Source: Bacteroidales bacterium UBA1794 (lineage in GTDB: Bacteria; Bacteroidota; Bacteroidia; Bacteroidales; Bacteroidaceae). Taken from it: 64,000 nucleotides of DNA. Under the pieces are notes generated by a model that was not told where the DNA came from, did no database searches, and saw only the letters and a program-made list of their open reading frames with translations. Below are positions 63,647 through 64,000 of this stretch, piece after piece. Made by a program: the position numbers and the translations under genes. The stretch spans positions 1 to 64,000 of the forward strand of contig DCFW01000020.1 of the NCBI GenBank assembly GCA_002315435.1, read 5' to 3'. The number at the start of each line of letters is the position of its first letter. Positions within the stretch are counted from its first letter, which is position 1.

Positions 63647-63884
63647 TTTATTAATTATTTAGTCTGTTCTTAAATGCACTAATAAACAATATACTGCTTC
63701 AAGTAATCCCTATTTTATTGAAATTCAATTAAAACGAGAAACATTGCTCAAAGACATACAAAGTAAGGAAGAAAAGCGGTACTAAAATTAGATTTCAATT
63801 AGATCTTATTAATCTAATGCTGTCTGTCGTTCCCATACTATTTCCAGAAAAGCGACAAACATTATATTCATCTTCTTAGCAAAC

Positions 63885-64000
63885 CTATATCTTCGCAGGA
63901 TATTTGTAAATTTTTTGCAATAACTTTTTACCGAGAGCAGGACGATAATGAGTTGACTCATAAAAGTTATGTACATCATTAGTGTATTCATTCACTCCAG
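63885..64000 (-). CDS. Partial DltD-like gene (3' end only)
   Basis: On the minus strand, from the window edge to a stop at 63885-63887, the frame reads GVNEYTNDVHNFYESTHYRP, then ALGKKLLQKIYKYPAKI. This matches the C-terminus of the DltD-like protein at 60928 (GVNEFTQDIHNFYEREHYRPILGEKLLHQIYGM). It is a paralogue whose body lies beyond the window, upstream of the carrier protein gene on the same strand. Confidence 0.75.
   Translation of the reverse strand, partial: GVNEYTNDVHNFYESTHYRPALGKKLLQKIYKYPAKI

Noticed and set aside
63809..63991. 60-codon minus-strand frame at the window end
   Set aside because: It overlaps the true partial DltD-like frame (63885-64000) in another phase; only the latter matches the paralogue at 60928.

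Overview
The window looks like a chromosomal segment of a Bacteroides-type member of the Bacteroidales. The signs are Bacteroidetes-specific families (fimbrillin lipoprotein, BT4734/VirE-N plus DUF3987 proteins, DUF4248, DUF4293, the bamD-rpoZ-DUF4293 order), very weak Shine-Dalgarno sequences, and several upstream regions carrying the Bacteroides -7 promoter element TAnnTTTG, sometimes with a TTG element about 20 bp before it. I cannot name the species.

Layout. 0-4.1 kb: a fimbrillin-like lipoprotein after a long poly-A tract, a stand-alone MutS domain-I-like protein and a decayed VirE-N/DUF3987 gene. 4.3-10.1 kb: a ketohexose catabolism locus (LacI regulator, PfkB sugar kinase, FucP-type MFS permease, LamB-type porin, D-psicose/D-tagatose 3-epimerase-like enzyme) with three copies of one 16-bp palindromic operator and no SusC/SusD pair. 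10.2-17.1 kb: single metabolic and resistance-type genes, including an oxidoreductase-lipocalin fusion, succinate-semialdehyde dehydrogenase, two GNATs, a Vat-like acetyltransferase, a VOC protein and a HAD phosphatase. 17.1-27.8 kb: an accessory region with a predicted type II Thoeris defence pair (TIR ThsB plus two-TM macro ThsA), an XRE regulator, two related unknown proteins, an intact VirE-N/DUF3987 protein, an N-acetylmuramidase, an HU-like protein and DUF4248. It ends in 1.4 kb of gene-free DNA with nested inverted repeats. 27.8-37.4 kb: nitronate monooxygenase, a DapF paralogue with both catalytic cysteines replaced by serine, a large protein with a PD-(D/E)XK-like motif, and a zone of shuffled gene fragments around an AraC/MFS pair and a methyltransferase. 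37.5-51.6 kb: conserved housekeeping genes (DUF4293, rpoZ, bamD, uvrB, YigZ, DUF1015, serA, serC, a DEAD-box helicase, prs, wecB, rarA, a 2-hydroxyacid dehydrogenase). 51.6-58.2 kb: a repeat-rich intergenic region, then a complete ABC-2 tripartite efflux operon with a divergent AraC regulator. 59.4-64 kb: a Dlt-like cluster (adenylation enzyme, carrier protein, MBOAT acyltransferase and two DltD-like proteins, the second cut by the window edge).

How the genes work together. The sugar locus reads as import across both membranes, epimerisation to fructose and phosphorylation, under LacI control. In the Thoeris pair, ThsB should sense infection and make an ADP-ribose-type signal that ThsA's macro domain binds to trigger its membrane part. 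In the Dlt-like cluster, the adenylation enzyme would load an amino acid on the carrier protein, and the MBOAT and DltD-like proteins would move it onto an envelope acceptor that remains unknown in this Gram-negative host.
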